The notes: a model not told the origin generated them from the letters alone. 64,000 nucleotides of DNA from Urophycis tenuis (GCA_036785325.1 JAXIVH010000025.1:238501-302500); one strand, 5' to 3'. Numbered from the stretch's first letter, positions 42,430 through 61,922 are shown. Made by a program: numbers and translations.

Positions 42430-45289
42430 ATGGACATGCCTGTCATTACGAAAGAGCGCTTGACCGGCAGGGCAGAGTTGAACACATTACAGTGGATACA
42501 AAAAATGAATATCACTTGCTTTTAAATGAAATAAACAATGCAGAGTTAATGTTAAAACCATTATTTTATATAGAATATTTGAGGTGTACTGATTAAAAGG
42601 ATAATATAAAAGTATTTTAGTGACGCAGTCAATGAAGTCTTTTGTAAGTAAAAAAAAAAAAAAAAAAAAAAAGTACATTTATTCAATGGAGGGAAAGTGC
42701 CATACATTAGTATGCAATGTTGAATGGGATTTAAGTGAAAAAACAAACAGAAACAATGGTGCCTTCTATTTCATGTGCTTCAAGAATCTGCAGCAAAGTG
42801 CACTAGGCCATGAATTGTTTAATCGTCTTTCTGTTGACACATGTCTGAGCTGGATGAGAACATTTAAGTACAAAGCTTTTCATTTCATTTTTAATGTTCA
42901 TGTCCTGCCGTAACCACAAGCTTTACAGTGACAATTACATTATGATTGGAAATCTAAAAATAGGTGTGCTTGAGGTTTCTGTACCTGTAACAAAAGGTAT
43001 GTAGGGCATACAATGTTGTTTGTATCACCTGTCCCAAATTCGGTGGATTCATTTTACAAACCCATGAAGACAAAATTCTTAAAGATGACTTGAAACAAGA
43101 TTCAGAGTGCATCTTTCTTTTATAATGTGCGAGGCTATCAGGATATAGTGGTGAATGATGGAGGATGGTTAACTTATACTAGGACTACTTACAGGTGCTG
43201 GAGGTAAGATTTAAGAGCTGTAATTGTCTTCATTTGTTAGAAATTCCGTAGCCATCTATCAGCTAATGTCAAGTGAAATGCGCTGTCTGTCTTGAGTCGA
43301 CTGCGCCTGCCTCTGTATGAGCCAATACCGATTTTAGACTGCTCCTGGCTCAATTCTGACCAATCAGGGTATCTCTCATCAATATCTTGCTCTGTTCTGC
43401 ACTCTCTCTTTACAACTCTCAAATCTTACCTCAGCAGCTTTAAATTCAAAGACCCAGATATTGGTGGTTAGAATTTGTGACATAATAGCATTTTGTTTGC
43501 AATAGCTTAAAGAAGGTGATGATGACACTGATTGATGTAAATATATATAAAAAAAAAAAAAAATGCAAGTTTGTATACATACATTGTTGGATAAGTGATT
43601 CATGTGACTGGGAAAATGAGCTGATGAGGGAAAATACATAAATTTTATGTTGTCTTCAACAGGGATATGCGGGTGAAAATAAATACATGCCTGTGCAGGA
43701 AACTAAAAAGACTAATATGTGCCATTCATTCTATGACCTTCACCAGTTTGATCAAATGTATAGGTCTATGGCTTGGTCGTGACTCACATATTCACATTCT
43801 AATCAATGTCTTATTAATAGTGACATGAGTTATGTTTGGATAAAACAAAAAGCGCTTTTGGTCCCATCTGTTTAATGTCTCGCTTTTAAACTTCAAACTA
43901 TTGAGATGAGCATCTGAACAGTTACAAGTACATTGAGACAAATATTTGATTTATTCACCAATGTACAACAGCTATATTTCCAGTTGAAAGATACAACTAC
44001 TAAATCATGCATAATTTGGTGTATATATATACTTTTTTTTTTAAACTGAGCTGTATCCAAAGAAAAATATACAGTACACCCCCCACCCTCAGCACATGCT
44101 AATACAAAACACGCTGACATACAGCAACAAACATTATGGACAACAATGGAAATAAAAGTGAAAGTTTCATTGTTTGTTGTGTTGTCTTATTCCGATCCTT
44201 GCCCCTTGAAGAGAGTACATTGAATAAAGTAATTTATGCTTTGTTTTATTTAAAAACGGCATGTACTGTATATGCAACACTGTTACATTATTGCATTTTA
44301 TTTTATGACATGGCAAATGAGAAATGAATTGCCTTGAAAGTTCAAATAAATAACTTTAAGGCTACACAGTTCGGACCACCTCAGATTAGCTCTTTCCTGA
44401 AGGATCATATTATTCTCCATTTTCCTCCTCTGCCTTCTGTTACTTTGTTCTCTTATAAATATTGACCCGTCTGTGGAAGAGTGACGCTGATCAGTGAAGC
44501 TGACCCTGTTGATAAATTTAAATCCAAACTAAAATACCCATGGCAATACCCTCTCATTTGGCTCATGGGGGTGTCCATCAGCTGTCATTACAGCTAAACT
44601 GCGTTAGCCAGCACTTGCATACCCCTGCTGTCGATAGGTACTAGATTAGAGGTTGCCAACATGTCTGCAGCCCTAGCGTACCATTATGCGGTCTGTAATG
44701 TTTTAGTGTGTTGCTGTGATCATGCCTGGATGCTTGGCCCCACATGACAGCTACCAGCTTACTCACTGGCCAGCACCACGAACACCACTAGGTGTATATT
44801 TTCAATCAATGACATTTTATTTAAACTGTTGGCTTGTTCTGCTACCATTATGGCACCCATCATTCTGTAATTTATTTTTTTTATAAAAAACATTATTTCT
44901 AATTACACTTGTTCTAAGTAGTCGGCTTATTCTTACCATTATAACACATGAGATCCAAAAGAGAATGAGTAATGACAGTGCATACATTTAATGATGATGA
45001 TGCATTTAACAACTCCAGGTTTTGTTGGAAGTTGCTTGTTATTTAACGCCTCTGGATCCCGACTGTCATGTTTCAAGTCACACAGGTTTGTTGCACTGAT
45101 TCTTTGTAATGTCTCCTTCAATTGACTCAATTGACAATTACTTATGTAGCCTCATTCAGTAGGGGTGGTACAGTCACAACAGTTCAAACAAGTTTTTGTT
45201 TTCTCCTATCATTTTAGTTCATGAATTACGGCTACATTGAACAATGGCATAGGTCCATCAGGAGAAAGGTACTCAATCTCGTGGTAAGA
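42430..45289. other. Convergent intergenic region between nrg1 and the T-box gene
   Basis: No supported exon is seen. It presumably holds the 3' UTRs of both genes. Plus-strand AATAAA occurs at several places (for example near 43679, 44154, 44224 and 44346). Minus-strand signals (TTTATT on the plus strand) occur near 44815 and 44872. Which are used cannot be decided. A-runs lie at 42649-42672 and 43549-43563. Confidence 0.45.
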
Positions 45290-45312
45290 GGGGGGGGGGG
45301 GGGGGGGGGGGG
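45290..45312. repeat. Poly(G) run, 23 nt, 7 bp after the T-box stop codon
   Basis: On the transcribed (minus) strand this is a C run immediately 3' of the stop. Confidence 0.9.
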
Positions 45313-45319
45313 TCAAAGT

Positions 45320-50533
<5,214 letters not shown>

Positions 50534-50707
50534 TTCTCTGTGTCTGCCGGTCCACTCCTCCAGTACTTAACGAGGCCCAGATACAGCTCAACCTCAACAG
50601 AAGCTCTAGGACAATAAACAGTGTCGCTATGGGTCTCTTCCACTCTCTCCTTGTCTTCTCAGCTAAAGAACTTACAACTGAAGCCCAGTCTCTTCTGTGG
50701 GCGTTAC

Positions 50708-50713
50708 CTTATA
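50708..50713 (-). promoter_or_regulatory. Candidate TATA box of the T-box gene
   Basis: On the minus strand the sequence reads ccacctataaggtaacg. It lies about 175 bp upstream of the ATG at 50533 and implies a start near 50680 with a 5' UTR of about 150 nt. It is supported by position only. Confidence 0.35.
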
Positions 50714-50937
50714 GGTGGAACCTCTGATGACCCGTGAACTTGATTGGTCATTAGAGATGCATGTGTGTGTGTGTGTGTGTGTGTTTGTGGTGGGGGGGGG
50801 GGTTTGGTAGGAGCAGACTGGGGGTGCTTGGTGTCCACCCCTTAGATGTAGCCTGTCAGGAGGGGGTCATCCTGTGGCATTGTGCTTTAGATACGCAAAT
50901 ACAGATCTAAAGGGATATCTAGAGGGGTGTCTATCCA

Positions 50938-50975
<38 letters not shown>

Positions 50976-52469
50976 TTCATGCCAATCACTTTCGCCATTG
51001 GTCCGTGTCCGGCCCACAGACATTACGGTCATGTCGTCTGAAATCAAAGAGTGGGTTCTTTTCAAGCATGCACATACTTTGGTATGCCTTTGTGACAGAC
51101 AGGCAGGCCAGCAGACACACAGCCAGGCAGCCAGCCCATACACACCTCCGAGATAGAGAGACAGACGCACGTATTCATGGCATACTTTGGAACAAACACA
51201 CACATGGACAGAGGGGGGCCAAGACAAGCAGCCCTCAGACCTTCCTGGTGACGTGTGTATTGAGGAGCAACTGGTGATATTGATGTTGGGTGGGGGGGTG
51301 GGGGTGGGGGAGATGGCCAGGGTGATTAAGGTCATATGGTGGACCAAACAACAGGCAGGTCGTCACGGTTGATCCTTTTAAAGGGACATTTACCCCCCAG
51401 CCCTTGAGTGGCCAGAGAAGGCTGTAGGTTCTGCGGTGAGGGGGAGACAGCACTTTGCAGCTTCTCAGCCCTTGATTGGTCGATCCGTACTTTGCACTTT
51501 TTTCTTTCTTGTTTTGATAACATGAAAACCTTTTACATGAGGACAGTCTAAAGCCAGACACATTTGTTATCCGAGGAAATGTATGTAAACTACTAATCAA
51601 ATATATTGAAATGAAGTCTCAATATGGGCCACATGTGTCTTTAATTATTATTTTTTGTTTAGTTAATTAATTAAAAAATACGTACAAAGGAGGTCAGCCA
51701 TTTTGTTTTATTTAGCCCTTTACTTTTTCTGGCACTCATTATTGTGCATAGGAATGTATAATCTAGACATCGCTTTTCGTCATATTATTCTTCTTCACAC
51801 CAAACTTCACACCAACTGCAATTAATGGAGGCTAAACCTTGAATGGGCTAAATAAAGCAAAATGGCTTGAGATTTCATTCAAACCATTACACAGACAGAC
51901 AGACAGACATACTTTATTGATCCCTGAGGGAAATTGTCTAATGACCTGTGCCATATACCTGTGCCATATACATGGCACAGGTCTACTTCCGTATACCTGT
52001 GCCATGTATTTTTCATTTTCGTAAATGTTATACTTTGTATTTTGTGATATTTGTGATTAAACAGGGAAAAATCTCCCATAGAGATAACATTGAGCCTAGC
52101 TTTCCATTTTTACGTTTGACTTTAGCTGCCAACCGAGCGGCATAGCTCAGTGGGTAGAGCATGCGTTCGACAACTGGAGCAAACCTCAACCACCAACAAT
52201 AGATATTATTTGCCCAATGAAGACTGAACAGAGCAAGTCTAAACTGGCAATTTATACCGTAGGCCTCTACCATTAACATACAAACAAATTTTTCTATTAC
52301 ATGGAGCCATTTCTAAGGTAAACTTGCACAAAGCCTACATAGGAACCATATACTGTATAATGTAGCTATGTACAGTATGTTTTATGCAAGTTTACACAAA
52401 CATATCTAGCACACCCACCCACTTGTTGACAGGAATACCAAATGAGTCTGATAACATTACTATTTTTCC
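50714..52469. other. Region between the T-box gene 5' end and the deadenylase 3' end
   Basis: No coding exon is seen. It contains a GT array (50761-50783), an AT array (50940-50971), a LINE-type tail with the TATC/CAGA motif (about 51888-51940), a tandem cctgtgccatatac motif (51948-52010) and a tRNA-like SINE head with an A box (tagctcagtgggtagagc, about 52142-52160). T-box gene promoter elements are presumably in its left part. Confidence 0.5.
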
Positions 52470-52475
52470 TTTATT
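52470..52475 (-). terminator. Candidate poly(A) signal of the deadenylase gene
   Basis: AATAAA on the minus strand (TTTATT on plus), about 1.28 kb after the stop codon at 53751. The stretch between them has no coding frame and is the likely 3' UTR. Confidence 0.4.
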
Positions 52476-53750
52476 CAGGTAACATTCTTATTGTTTCCAA
52501 TTATAATTGTCATTTAAAGTCATACAAATCAAATTCTCAAAAAAATCTTCACATACAAAATATATATATCAATACAATTCTTATAATATTATTACATTTT
52601 CACAAAGCAAAATATAAAGAGGCACCAGATGGTTTCAAGAGTGCAAGGGAAATAAAATAAATTGCCTTTGGGCAACACAGAAAACAAAGCACCTGGGCTC
52701 CAATATAATCTTTTCCTTTTGTACATATACAAGTTTACACATCCCTAAACTGTCCCCATCCCACCCCAACCCTTCAAGTATAGACATCATGTGTCCCTTC
52801 ATCCCACATCATGCATCCCCTTCACCATGTCCCATTAGCCCTGCACCATGTTAAGTTTGCCATGTAGTTGCAGAAGGTCTTGGGTTTTAAGTTTACGTCA
52901 TGTTATGATCACATCTATGCTTATATCACAGAGGTGCGGCAGTAGCGGCGAACACAGGTGGCGCTCACAACACTGATTATACAGACCTACCTTAAGGAGC
53001 TCCACCCGTTTTCACTGCTACCATGACTCTGTGATGAAGGCCGTCTTGACCCTTGACACGGGCCAAGACGGTGGAACATGTTTGAGTTCACGACATGACT
53101 GAGAAGGTTAGCAATGGCATGTTCGCAAGGCCCACATTCATGTTTGAACATTAATAAAAAAAGTGTAATTTAAAGGTAAAAGAAAAGAAAAAAAGTTAGC
53201 AAAAAAAAACCCTCCAAAATGAGTTTGTCCCAACAGTCCGACTGAACTGTACAACTCATTCAGAGAACCAGTCCAGCAACTTATTTCCCCGTTAAGACGC
53301 ACTGCAAAGTAAAGTAAAAACATGCAATGAGACAATGTCAGAACAACCTTCGAGAAGTGATGATTCGTTTTATATCTTGCCAAAGCTGTGACTGTAAACA
53401 GAATGGCCAGAATAACACTGGAGAGTGACCAGTATTACCAGCCAGCCCTTTAGTCATTGGACACGTCGTGGTGTCGACTCTTGTTTGCATGGTATTCCTA
53501 CAGCTGTCCTGTACTTTCGGCCATGACACCCGCATTGCATGCCTGGGGTAACTAAAGCACCACCTTATTGTTATGGTAAGCTTGGAATGATGGGTACTTA
53601 CCAATGCAGCAGCAAACCCACTGGATTCCCCAAGCTCTGGTCCTCCTGCAGCTTCAGTGACCTGCCAGCACAACAGCTTCCTGGTTAGACATGCATTTAA
53701 AGAGGCCGGCCCAAGTATAAAGTAATGAACAAAATCTGAGAGAATCAGGG

Positions 53751-56700
53751 TCACCTGCCCTTTCGTAGGAACGGCAGCCCGCCGTGCCGTCTGATTGGCC
53801 GAGCCGCGGGGGGCGGGGCCAGCTCCAGCTGGACCAGCAGGGAGAAGTGGTCGGAGGGCACCAGCGGGTGGGGACACCCGACGACGTTCTGGGACAGCCA
53901 GGGGCCCTCGGGGGCCCCCAGGAGGCCCAGCACGCTCAGGTGGGACTGGCTGAAGAAGATGTAGTCGATCATACCCTGGAGGAGCAACAGTAAGACATGT
54001 GCTTCAGAGGCTGGGGACCGAAACAAGCACTGGGTTCCTAGTGCAAAACGTAAGGCGAGAAACGCCAGTAGGAAGGTTCTGCGAAGCGCAGAGGATGGAC
54101 GGTGGCCTTGCTAGTCGCATTATTCCTCAAGTTATCCCACACATTTCCCCAAAGCAGATGTTTTTGTTCAGGAGTTATCAAACACATACCTCAGTGGCAA
54201 AAGGGGAGATTTTGACAAGAGGCATGCTGATGAGAGACCCCCCCCCCCCCCCCAACCAACGCCGGATTTCAAGAATCAACACTAGGAAACACTAATCAAG
54301 GATGGAGCACCCTTCAGAGACAGAGACCCACTGGCACAATACTCATTGTTGTGCTAAAATACATTTGGAGGAAAACCAACTAATGAAAACAGAAAAATAA
54401 AGAAATAGAGAAATAAAAGAACAACAGTGATTCATTGAAATTAAAATTCTGTCATCTTTCAAAACACCTGGGCATGCTCGCCATTCAGATCTTATGACGG
54501 GACGCCTGCAACAGGAAACAGCTAGCATACATTCATTACATTTCCATGCTAATTAAATACTCTGACTCTGGGCTCCCATCTGTGATTTTGTTATTATTTT
54601 ATCTTTCCAATCCAACGCCACCGCCCACAGCTGCGGCGAGCTGGCTGGTGATTGGCGCGGGGAAGGCGGCGAGACGCACCTTAAAGAAGTAGGTGTAGTT
54701 TGTGTAGGGCATCAGGCTGCTCTCGTAGGCGCTCTTCAGGTGGAAGTTGTGCGTGATGCTGCCGCTGGGCTTGCCCGTCTTGCCGGAGCAGCTGAAGGTG
54801 TTCAGACACTTGCTGTAGGTCAGCTGCTTCAGGTCGGCGTGCAGCTCAGAGACCGCGCCGCTGCTCAGGTACTCCACCACGCCTGCAGGGGGCGACGGAG
54901 GCACGTGGCTCGATAAACGCACCGGCGGCGCGGCGCGGCGAACACTCGACTTCTTTGTTGCGTACGACGTGTCACCGAAATGGAGTTTCACTGCTGCACA
55001 AAGTTTCCATGCGATAGAACATTTCACTTTAGGCGGTATAGAAAAAATGATGGGGAAAATTGAGACATCCCAAAAAGAAGGTATAGAAAATGACGGTCAA
55101 TAAAAACAAGAAAGGAGGTACTGAAAAAATTACTAAAAATAAAAAAATAAGTTTCATGCATATTCCACCTTCCAAGTAGAAATGGCTGCCTGTTGAAGTT
55201 TTTTAAGTCAAGTGCTTGTTATAGCACCACCTATGGGTGAACATGGCCCATCCTTTTTCCCTATCCAGTTTGACATACGGCCAAATTTGACAATAGTGTT
55301 CCTACAGCTTTCATAGGCCCCCTTCTAAACAAGATCCAGCAAGCCACCGGGCTTGCACTGCCCACCTTTTACCCCAAGTACAACATTGCATTATTCATAA
55401 CAAATACAGCAGAGTGAGGCGGGGCCTGGGGGGGGGGCGGGGCCCCGGCGGCCGGCGGCCTACCAGAGTCCGGCAGCGAGTTGAGGTCGGCACACAGCAC
55501 GATGGGGATGGGCGGGGACTTGGTGGGGGGCCAGCAGACCCCGGAGGCGCGCTCGGCGATGGTCTTCAGCTCGGACAGGAACATCATGGTCTGGATGAGC
55601 TTGACGTCAGAGTACTCGGGGTCCCAGTGCAGGTGGGTGTTGGCCACCAGGATCAGCTGCCGGTCCACTACAGGCTTCAGCCCTGGGCAAAAAAAATAAC
55701 ACACACACACACACATAGTGGAAGAACTCCTGATCCTGCTGATTAATCAACGTGAGGTATTAAGACGTCAACATTTGTGAGGCGTGCTGCAAATGCTACT
55801 ATATTCAGCGGAATAAAATCATGAATAAACCATGGAATATGTGACATGGCATCATAAACAAGCACATGCTCTTTTCAAGGTAATGTTCCCCCTCAGTCCC
55901 CTCATGGAAAGAATAATTAGCGATTGAGAAGTTCAAAACATCAACATAGACAACATAGACAATATGGAAATATTAGAAGTTTGTATAAAGCAGGTTGTAT
56001 TTTTGAATCCAGCATCTTGCAGCCATGAGAAGGGCAACACCTCCAGACACGTCTCCGTAAGCTCCAACCTTTCAGCCAACGTTCAGCCGCCTTTTGAGTT
56101 ACGATGACTTAAGCCATTGTTCACCACCACTGCCTTGGACGGGTAACAGCAGCCGGGCGGCGCTCACCTCCAGTGAACATCTCCTTGTTGACCTCCAGGA
56201 GAACCGCCACCCCCACGTTGTCCTTGGTCATCACTCGGTTCAGCATGTCGTCCGAGCCGTTGGAGTTGGCCAAGGCCACCTGGCTGAACTCCACCATGTG
56301 TTTCTGCACCACGGTGAACCTGGGGACGACCAGAGACATCCAGCTTTCCACACAACCAGGGAATGGATCCGTAACAGAGGGCCTTCCTCTCCAGGGGGGG
56401 GGGGTTTAAGATACCGTTGCATTTAGTCTGAGATATTATTTATAGACATGATGGACACATTCAGACTAGAGTGCGGATCGGGACGGAATTTCCTGTCCGA
56501 GCCCGGCCCACGTCCGACAGAACAGTAACCGAACCCGACCCGAACCCGACAGGCATCAAGCATTTTTTTTTTCTTGCAACATTTACTTGCGTGGGTTAAT
56601 TAAACATTCAAAATCGTGCAGAGGTGACCGAGCCCGACCCGAACCCGAGCATAATTTCTAAATATTAGTCCGAACCCGACCCGGCCCGTCGGGTACCGTC

Positions 56701-58224
56701 GGATCCGGGTCGGGTATCCATCCTCTAATTCAGACACGAGCTACGAAGCTTTCTGGGTGAAAAGACAGGTGACGTTGTAGCGCAGTCCTGAACACTAAAC
56801 AAACGAACCCTATGGCTCAATGGTTCCTTGAGAACTGTGTATACGGGGGGCGGGGGGGGGGGCATACAGAGAGAACCGCGCCTCGACGCGGACCACCTAC
56901 TTCTCCGTCTTGTAGAACACAGCGCAGCCGTCCACGTGGCGTCGGTCTCGCTCGCCCACGTGTTTCGAGCGAGACTTGGCGCAGAAGTAGCCGTCGTAGC
57001 CCCGCAGCCTCAAGACCTCCTGGAAGAGGCTGTAGTACTGCTCCGTCTCCACCTCCTGGGGACGGCAGGCGTCGTCTTTACAGAATCCATTTTAGAAAGA
57101 TACCTACTGCTGAGACCTTGGCAGTAAAAATATTCATGCAGTGCATGGGGGTAAAATAAACACAGTCTATGGCTGCTTTTATTCAGACCATTAGCCACAG
57201 CCACTGCCATTTTATCGGCAGTGGCTGTAGTTCTTGATTTATTTTTGAAGACATCAGAAGGTGGCATGTGGGCATGGAACGCGACTGCACACGAGTCAGA
57301 GGAAGACTTTTGCCTAACCTCACGTTCAACAAACAAAAAAAAAAAAAAAAGACAGAATATCTATGGAGCACGAGTTGCACCAAGACACGCTTGCATGCAT
57401 TCTCCCTCCCACAGAACATCCCGCAGCTAATGGAGGTGGAGAAGCACAACAAACCCCGACTCTACCTGGAGGCTGATGATGTCAGCGTCTCCGGCCGTGA
57501 TCTCCTCCACGATGCCCTTCTTCCGGTACTCCCAGTTCAAGGCCCAGGACGGGCAGTAGCCGTACATCTGCTGGGTGGCGTATTTGTCACAGAGGACGTT
57601 GTAGCACATGACCGTGAGCGTGGCTGGCCGGGGGGGGGAAGGAGGGGTTCTTATGTCAGAGTAGTTACCGAGGAAGCGGCTTTTAAGACATTTCATTGAG
57701 CACCAAAAAAATCCAAACAAACAAAAAAAAAAAGTCTGTCACAGCAGAAGCTCCCGTTGTTTTTTTGCTCAGGAGAAATTCTACCAATGAACGAGACTGG
57801 AGGAAGCTTCCAGAAAGTCTACCCTAGTTTACTTCTGGGACAAATGCCCCATTACTAGAGCGCCACATTTCCAGAGGCTCTTACACAAGCGTCCATCACA
57901 GGCTCCCTGGCGTGAGATATTCTCCATTATGTGTGGATCACCTGTGGAGATCAAGGTGCTCCTGGGCTTGACGGTAACCCACGGCCTGAGGAAGGGCTGC
58001 AGAGGACCCACTGGAAGCCATGACATACAGTCAATAAGAAGAAAAACAGAACAAAGACTCAATGCACGCTGAGCTAATGGACCCAATTACCTGGAAGGTT
58101 GTCTAGCAAGTAATTTAAGACTTTTCGGGTTCCCTCGGGCTCCTGGTGGAGGTTGTAAATGTCTTCAGACAGAGGGTTTCCTGGCACACAACCATTCAAA
58201 AGGCATCATGAGGAAGACAAACCA

Positions 58225-58272
<48 letters not shown>

Positions 58273-58273
58273 G

Positions 58274-58314
<41 letters not shown>

Positions 58315-59790
58315 ACGCACACGCACACACACTGTGTAGGAACAGCTGAAGAGCAGACAGACACTTGCATTGAGCAATCATTTAATGAAAGAAAGAAACA
58401 CAAAGATGGATCTCTCCTACCTTCAATGCCGAGCGTGTGCAACTGAAAGAGCTTTCCCAGTTCAAAGGGCAAAAGGCTTAACTTGTTTTCGTTTAAGTGC
58501 AACTCCCTGCAGGAACGCGGGGAAACGCAGTTAAGTGGGCAGTTCATCTAAATATACGTACAGGGTACGCCGTTAGGACGAATAGTTTCGGCTATCGATT
58601 CATGTACATGACTCGTGTAGGCAGAGGACACTTGGCCTGCAGCCAACGTCACTCGAAAAAAAAAAAGAAAAAAAATCAATATCAATGTACCCAACATGAA
58701 AAGTGTATTCATCAGAACACACAAGCAAGCGCACAAGCAACCGCCAGACGAGTAGTTAATACGGATGGAGAAAATGTTGACCGCCGCCGACATAAACGCA
58801 AGACGGCGCACAGAAGGGCGCGTGGTGGACTCCCACCTGAGGGACACGACGGCGCCGAGCTCGCAGGGCAGGGTGCAGAGCTGGTTGCAGGACAGGTTCA
58901 GGTACTCCAGCCGCTGCAGGCAGGCGATGTCGGGCGGCAGGGCCGTCAGGTGGTTGTTGTTGATGTGGAGGGCCGTGAGGTGGGAGAGCCGCCACAGCGA
59001 GCTGCTGAGGTGCCGGATGCCGCCTGACCAAATCAGAACCACCAACCGGGTCACGATTGGGGTGGAGGGGGATAGGGAAGAGGTGGTGACAAACACGCTC
59101 GTATGTGGACATTGTCTAGACGGAGCTGGTTGTGCGGAGGATGTCTCAACCATGTGTCTTAGTGTGATGGACCTGGGTGATGAATACCATCGTAACCATC
59201 GTCTTCTCTATAAACATCCATTATGATTTGGTCAAAATAACTTTGTTTCGGTTTGATTCTGCCTAAGAACATTTAGCACCAGTGCACCGGTCACGGACTC
59301 AAACAAACACTAGCAGCAGCACTGTTGTGTTTGTGATGATACATGTCTACTGTGTAAAGTGCTTGTATGGCGATTCAGTGGGGTTTTTTTTTGTCCACAA
59401 ACTCCCTTCTGGGGTCACACACTGACATCAACAAAATGGACGAGCTAGGATGCTATTCTTTACGTTCACAATAAATGCTCTCGGCGATGCAAGAAAATGT
59501 CGGAATTATTCTCTGTGGTATGGGTGTATTTTGAAAACAAAGACTGTGACTGGCCAAAGGTTCCCGGTTTTGATGACGGTCATTGTCTACATCAGTGAGG
59601 TAAAATAAATACCATAGAGGCTGTGCAGAGAGCAACAGGGTGGGTGATGGAAATGGGGATTTATCCACAGAAGCTAACCAGTGATCTCCAGCTGGGACCA
59701 GTGGGATTTCTTCCCCGCCGCCGCCTCCTGGGGAGACATGATGGTGGACTGCTTGAGGGGCAGTGGGGATGGACATTCCTCGTCTGACAT
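53751..59790 (-). CDS. cnot6l: CCR4-NOT deadenylase catalytic subunit, CNOT6/CNOT6L family
   Basis: Eleven coding exons join in phase to about 551 residues (human CNOT6 and CNOT6L have about 555), in transcript order: 59790-59679, 59023-58837, 58506-58421, 58180-58091, 58010-57942, 57623-57466, 57055-56901, 56319-56168, 55682-55464, 54882-54680 and 53975-53751. The N-terminus has KKSHWSQLEI and four to five leucine-rich repeats (LTALHINNNHLTALPPDIA, LRELHLNENKLSLLPFELG). The C-terminal endonuclease/exonuclease/phosphatase domain has VMCYNVLCDKYAT, the catalytic glutamate in SLQEVETEQYY, HWDPEYSDVK, CADLNSLPDSG and PSDHFSLL. The family shortens mRNA poly(A) tails in the cytoplasm. Phrases such as WEYRKKGI, DADIISLQ and LKPV resemble CNOT6L more than CNOT6, but the N-terminus and C-terminus are diverged, so a teleost cnot6 duplicate is possible. 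Confidence 0.88.
56459..56735. mobile_element. Short hAT-like MITE with 8-bp target duplication
   Basis: A 261-bp element (56467-56727) has ends TAGAG...CTCTA and an interior rich in ccgaacccgacccg motifs. Flanks carry an exact duplication ATTCAGAC (56459-56466 and 56728-56735). It lies in the cnot6l intron between exons 57055-56901 and 56319-56168. Confidence 0.88.
58225..58331. repeat. (AC)n array, cnot6l intron
   Basis: An AC run with acgc interruptions, about 45 bp upstream (minus strand) of the acceptor of exon 58180-58091. Confidence 0.95.
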
Positions 59791-61153
59791 GGCCGGTGGG
59801 AACGGTTCTGGTGGAACAAAGAGAAGCCGTCAGCCAGCCAGCAGAACACCATGAGGGTTCTACAAATCATTAGAACTCAACTCGTACAGCAACAGACACA
59901 GAAAAGCAGTTACTAGAAAAATAAAAAACATTTCAGTGTCCCACCCAGCAAATGTGTTTTTTGCTTTCAAACCTTAAAAAAAAACTTACCCCGTGCTTAC
60001 ATTTAAAGAAGTAGGGAATTACTCACTTAAAAGCCCCATTTAAATCGCAGCTCCATCTGGTTATTACCCATCACCAGCTTCAGACAGTAATGTTCTTTCA
60101 AGTAGCAGACAACTACACTTCTACAAATTGGCAAACTGGATGAAATGGAGAGGACTTTGTTTGTGAATACTTTCGTGTCTATGGAGAAAGTGGCAATACA
60201 GTCTCAACCAAAAGTGATGGCCTAGGGTTACTGTATATAGATCAAGATGAATTCAGGGATGATCATCTTAAGGATAGGATAAGAGTGGAGCTGTGTCAAG
60301 AGCAAAAAGCAAAAAGATGCCATGGTCCAACTTGTATTCATACATAAGCACCAGACACTGACATGGTTCAAAGATGGAAGCAAAAGTAGGCCTATTCCTA
60401 ATAATTAGTAGGTGGGTCTATACCTTTACCTAGATTATTAGAAGGCTGTACGTTGTTTTTATGCAAAGTAAAGGCATACTAAACGTTACACCGACAGCAG
60501 TCAAAATACAACAACACCAGGGCACCCATGACGATCGCAAATGCAAGTGTCCAGCACGCACCAAACCATGTCATCTCTCAACAATACGTCTACATAATAC
60601 ATCAACTCGATGTTTCCACATCATGACTGAATTCTTGTAGGTCATTTTGTTGCGTCTGACCTAACCATAGAGATGCAGCTGTCAACCCTCATACGAATGA
60701 CACATTAAAAAACAAAAACTCGGTCTGACCCAACATCAACCCAGACAACGTGCCTCTACAAAACGGATGAGTGGCCGAAAAGGATTCTATTTCACATCGG
60801 TTACAGGATGAAACGTGCAGATTATAATATGTATTCCAGAGTCCAGCTCAATTGACCAATCTCACTCATAAACCAAGACAAGAGGTTCGGGGAAACCATG
60901 AAATGGACACCCCCCCCGGTGACATCCACACGATGCTTGTGAAATGCTTATGAAACACAAAACCCGAGATTCGACTCTTATTTTCGTATGGGGTATACCT
61001 TGCTTGTCCGGAAGCTCGCTGGGTGGTTCTTACAAAAGGCTCTGGCCGAGGAGAGCTGGGACCACTGGGAGCGCTGGGCCACGTGGGGGGCCTTTGTATG
61101 CAACAAACGAGCTCAATCAGCTGTCACGCCCTCCTCACCTGCGGTACGTCCCC

Positions 61154-61216
61154 AGCTGTTCCCAGCTGTTCTCAGGTGTTCCCAGGTATCCCCAGGTGTT
61201 CCCAGGTGTTCCCAGC
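61154..61216. repeat. 10-bp tandem repeat (gttcccaggt)n
   Basis: About six degenerate copies: gttcccagct, gttctcaggt, gttcccaggt, atccccaggt and similar. Confidence 0.8.
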
Positions 61217-61480
61217 GGTGGCACCGCGCCATGGAAGTTCTCCTTGGTTGAACGCAGTCCCACTCACGTGACTCAACATTTTCGGATCGGAGACAAAAGT
61301 GTCATGCTATCCTATTGATGAATTTTTGTGTGTGTCCCACCAGAGGGCAGCAAAGGACTACCGAAATGGAATAGAACAACGAACTAACATTTAAGGGCCA
61401 CTGGTATGGTACATACCACATATAATGAGACTGTGAACAAAGTCATGTAACGGTTGATTTGGCAAATGTTGTTGTTGTTG

Positions 61481-61531
<51 letters not shown>

Positions 61532-61855
61532 CGTGCGTCTGCAGTCTGCTGTCTACAGCCTACTGTCAGTAGCCTGTCTATAGCCTGCTGCACACGCTCA
61601 GCCCTGCAGGTGATGCCTCTTTGTGTCCCACGGCAGATGTGACATGCAATGTTTCATCTGTGCTTGATTGGTTCTGCCTGGCCCCATTGTAGCGCTCCCT
61701 GCTGCTAGAAGTAGGCCCCCGAAGCCACTCCGCGTGTCAACCTGATTACAGAACAGACTCCAAAGGGGGAACAACTCACCACAAAAACACATAGTCTCTC
61801 GCTCATCTCACTCTCTCTTTCTTTTTGCCTGTTTTACACTGATAGACAGATACAC

Positions 61856-61858
<3 letters not shown>

Positions 61859-61922
<64 letters not shown>

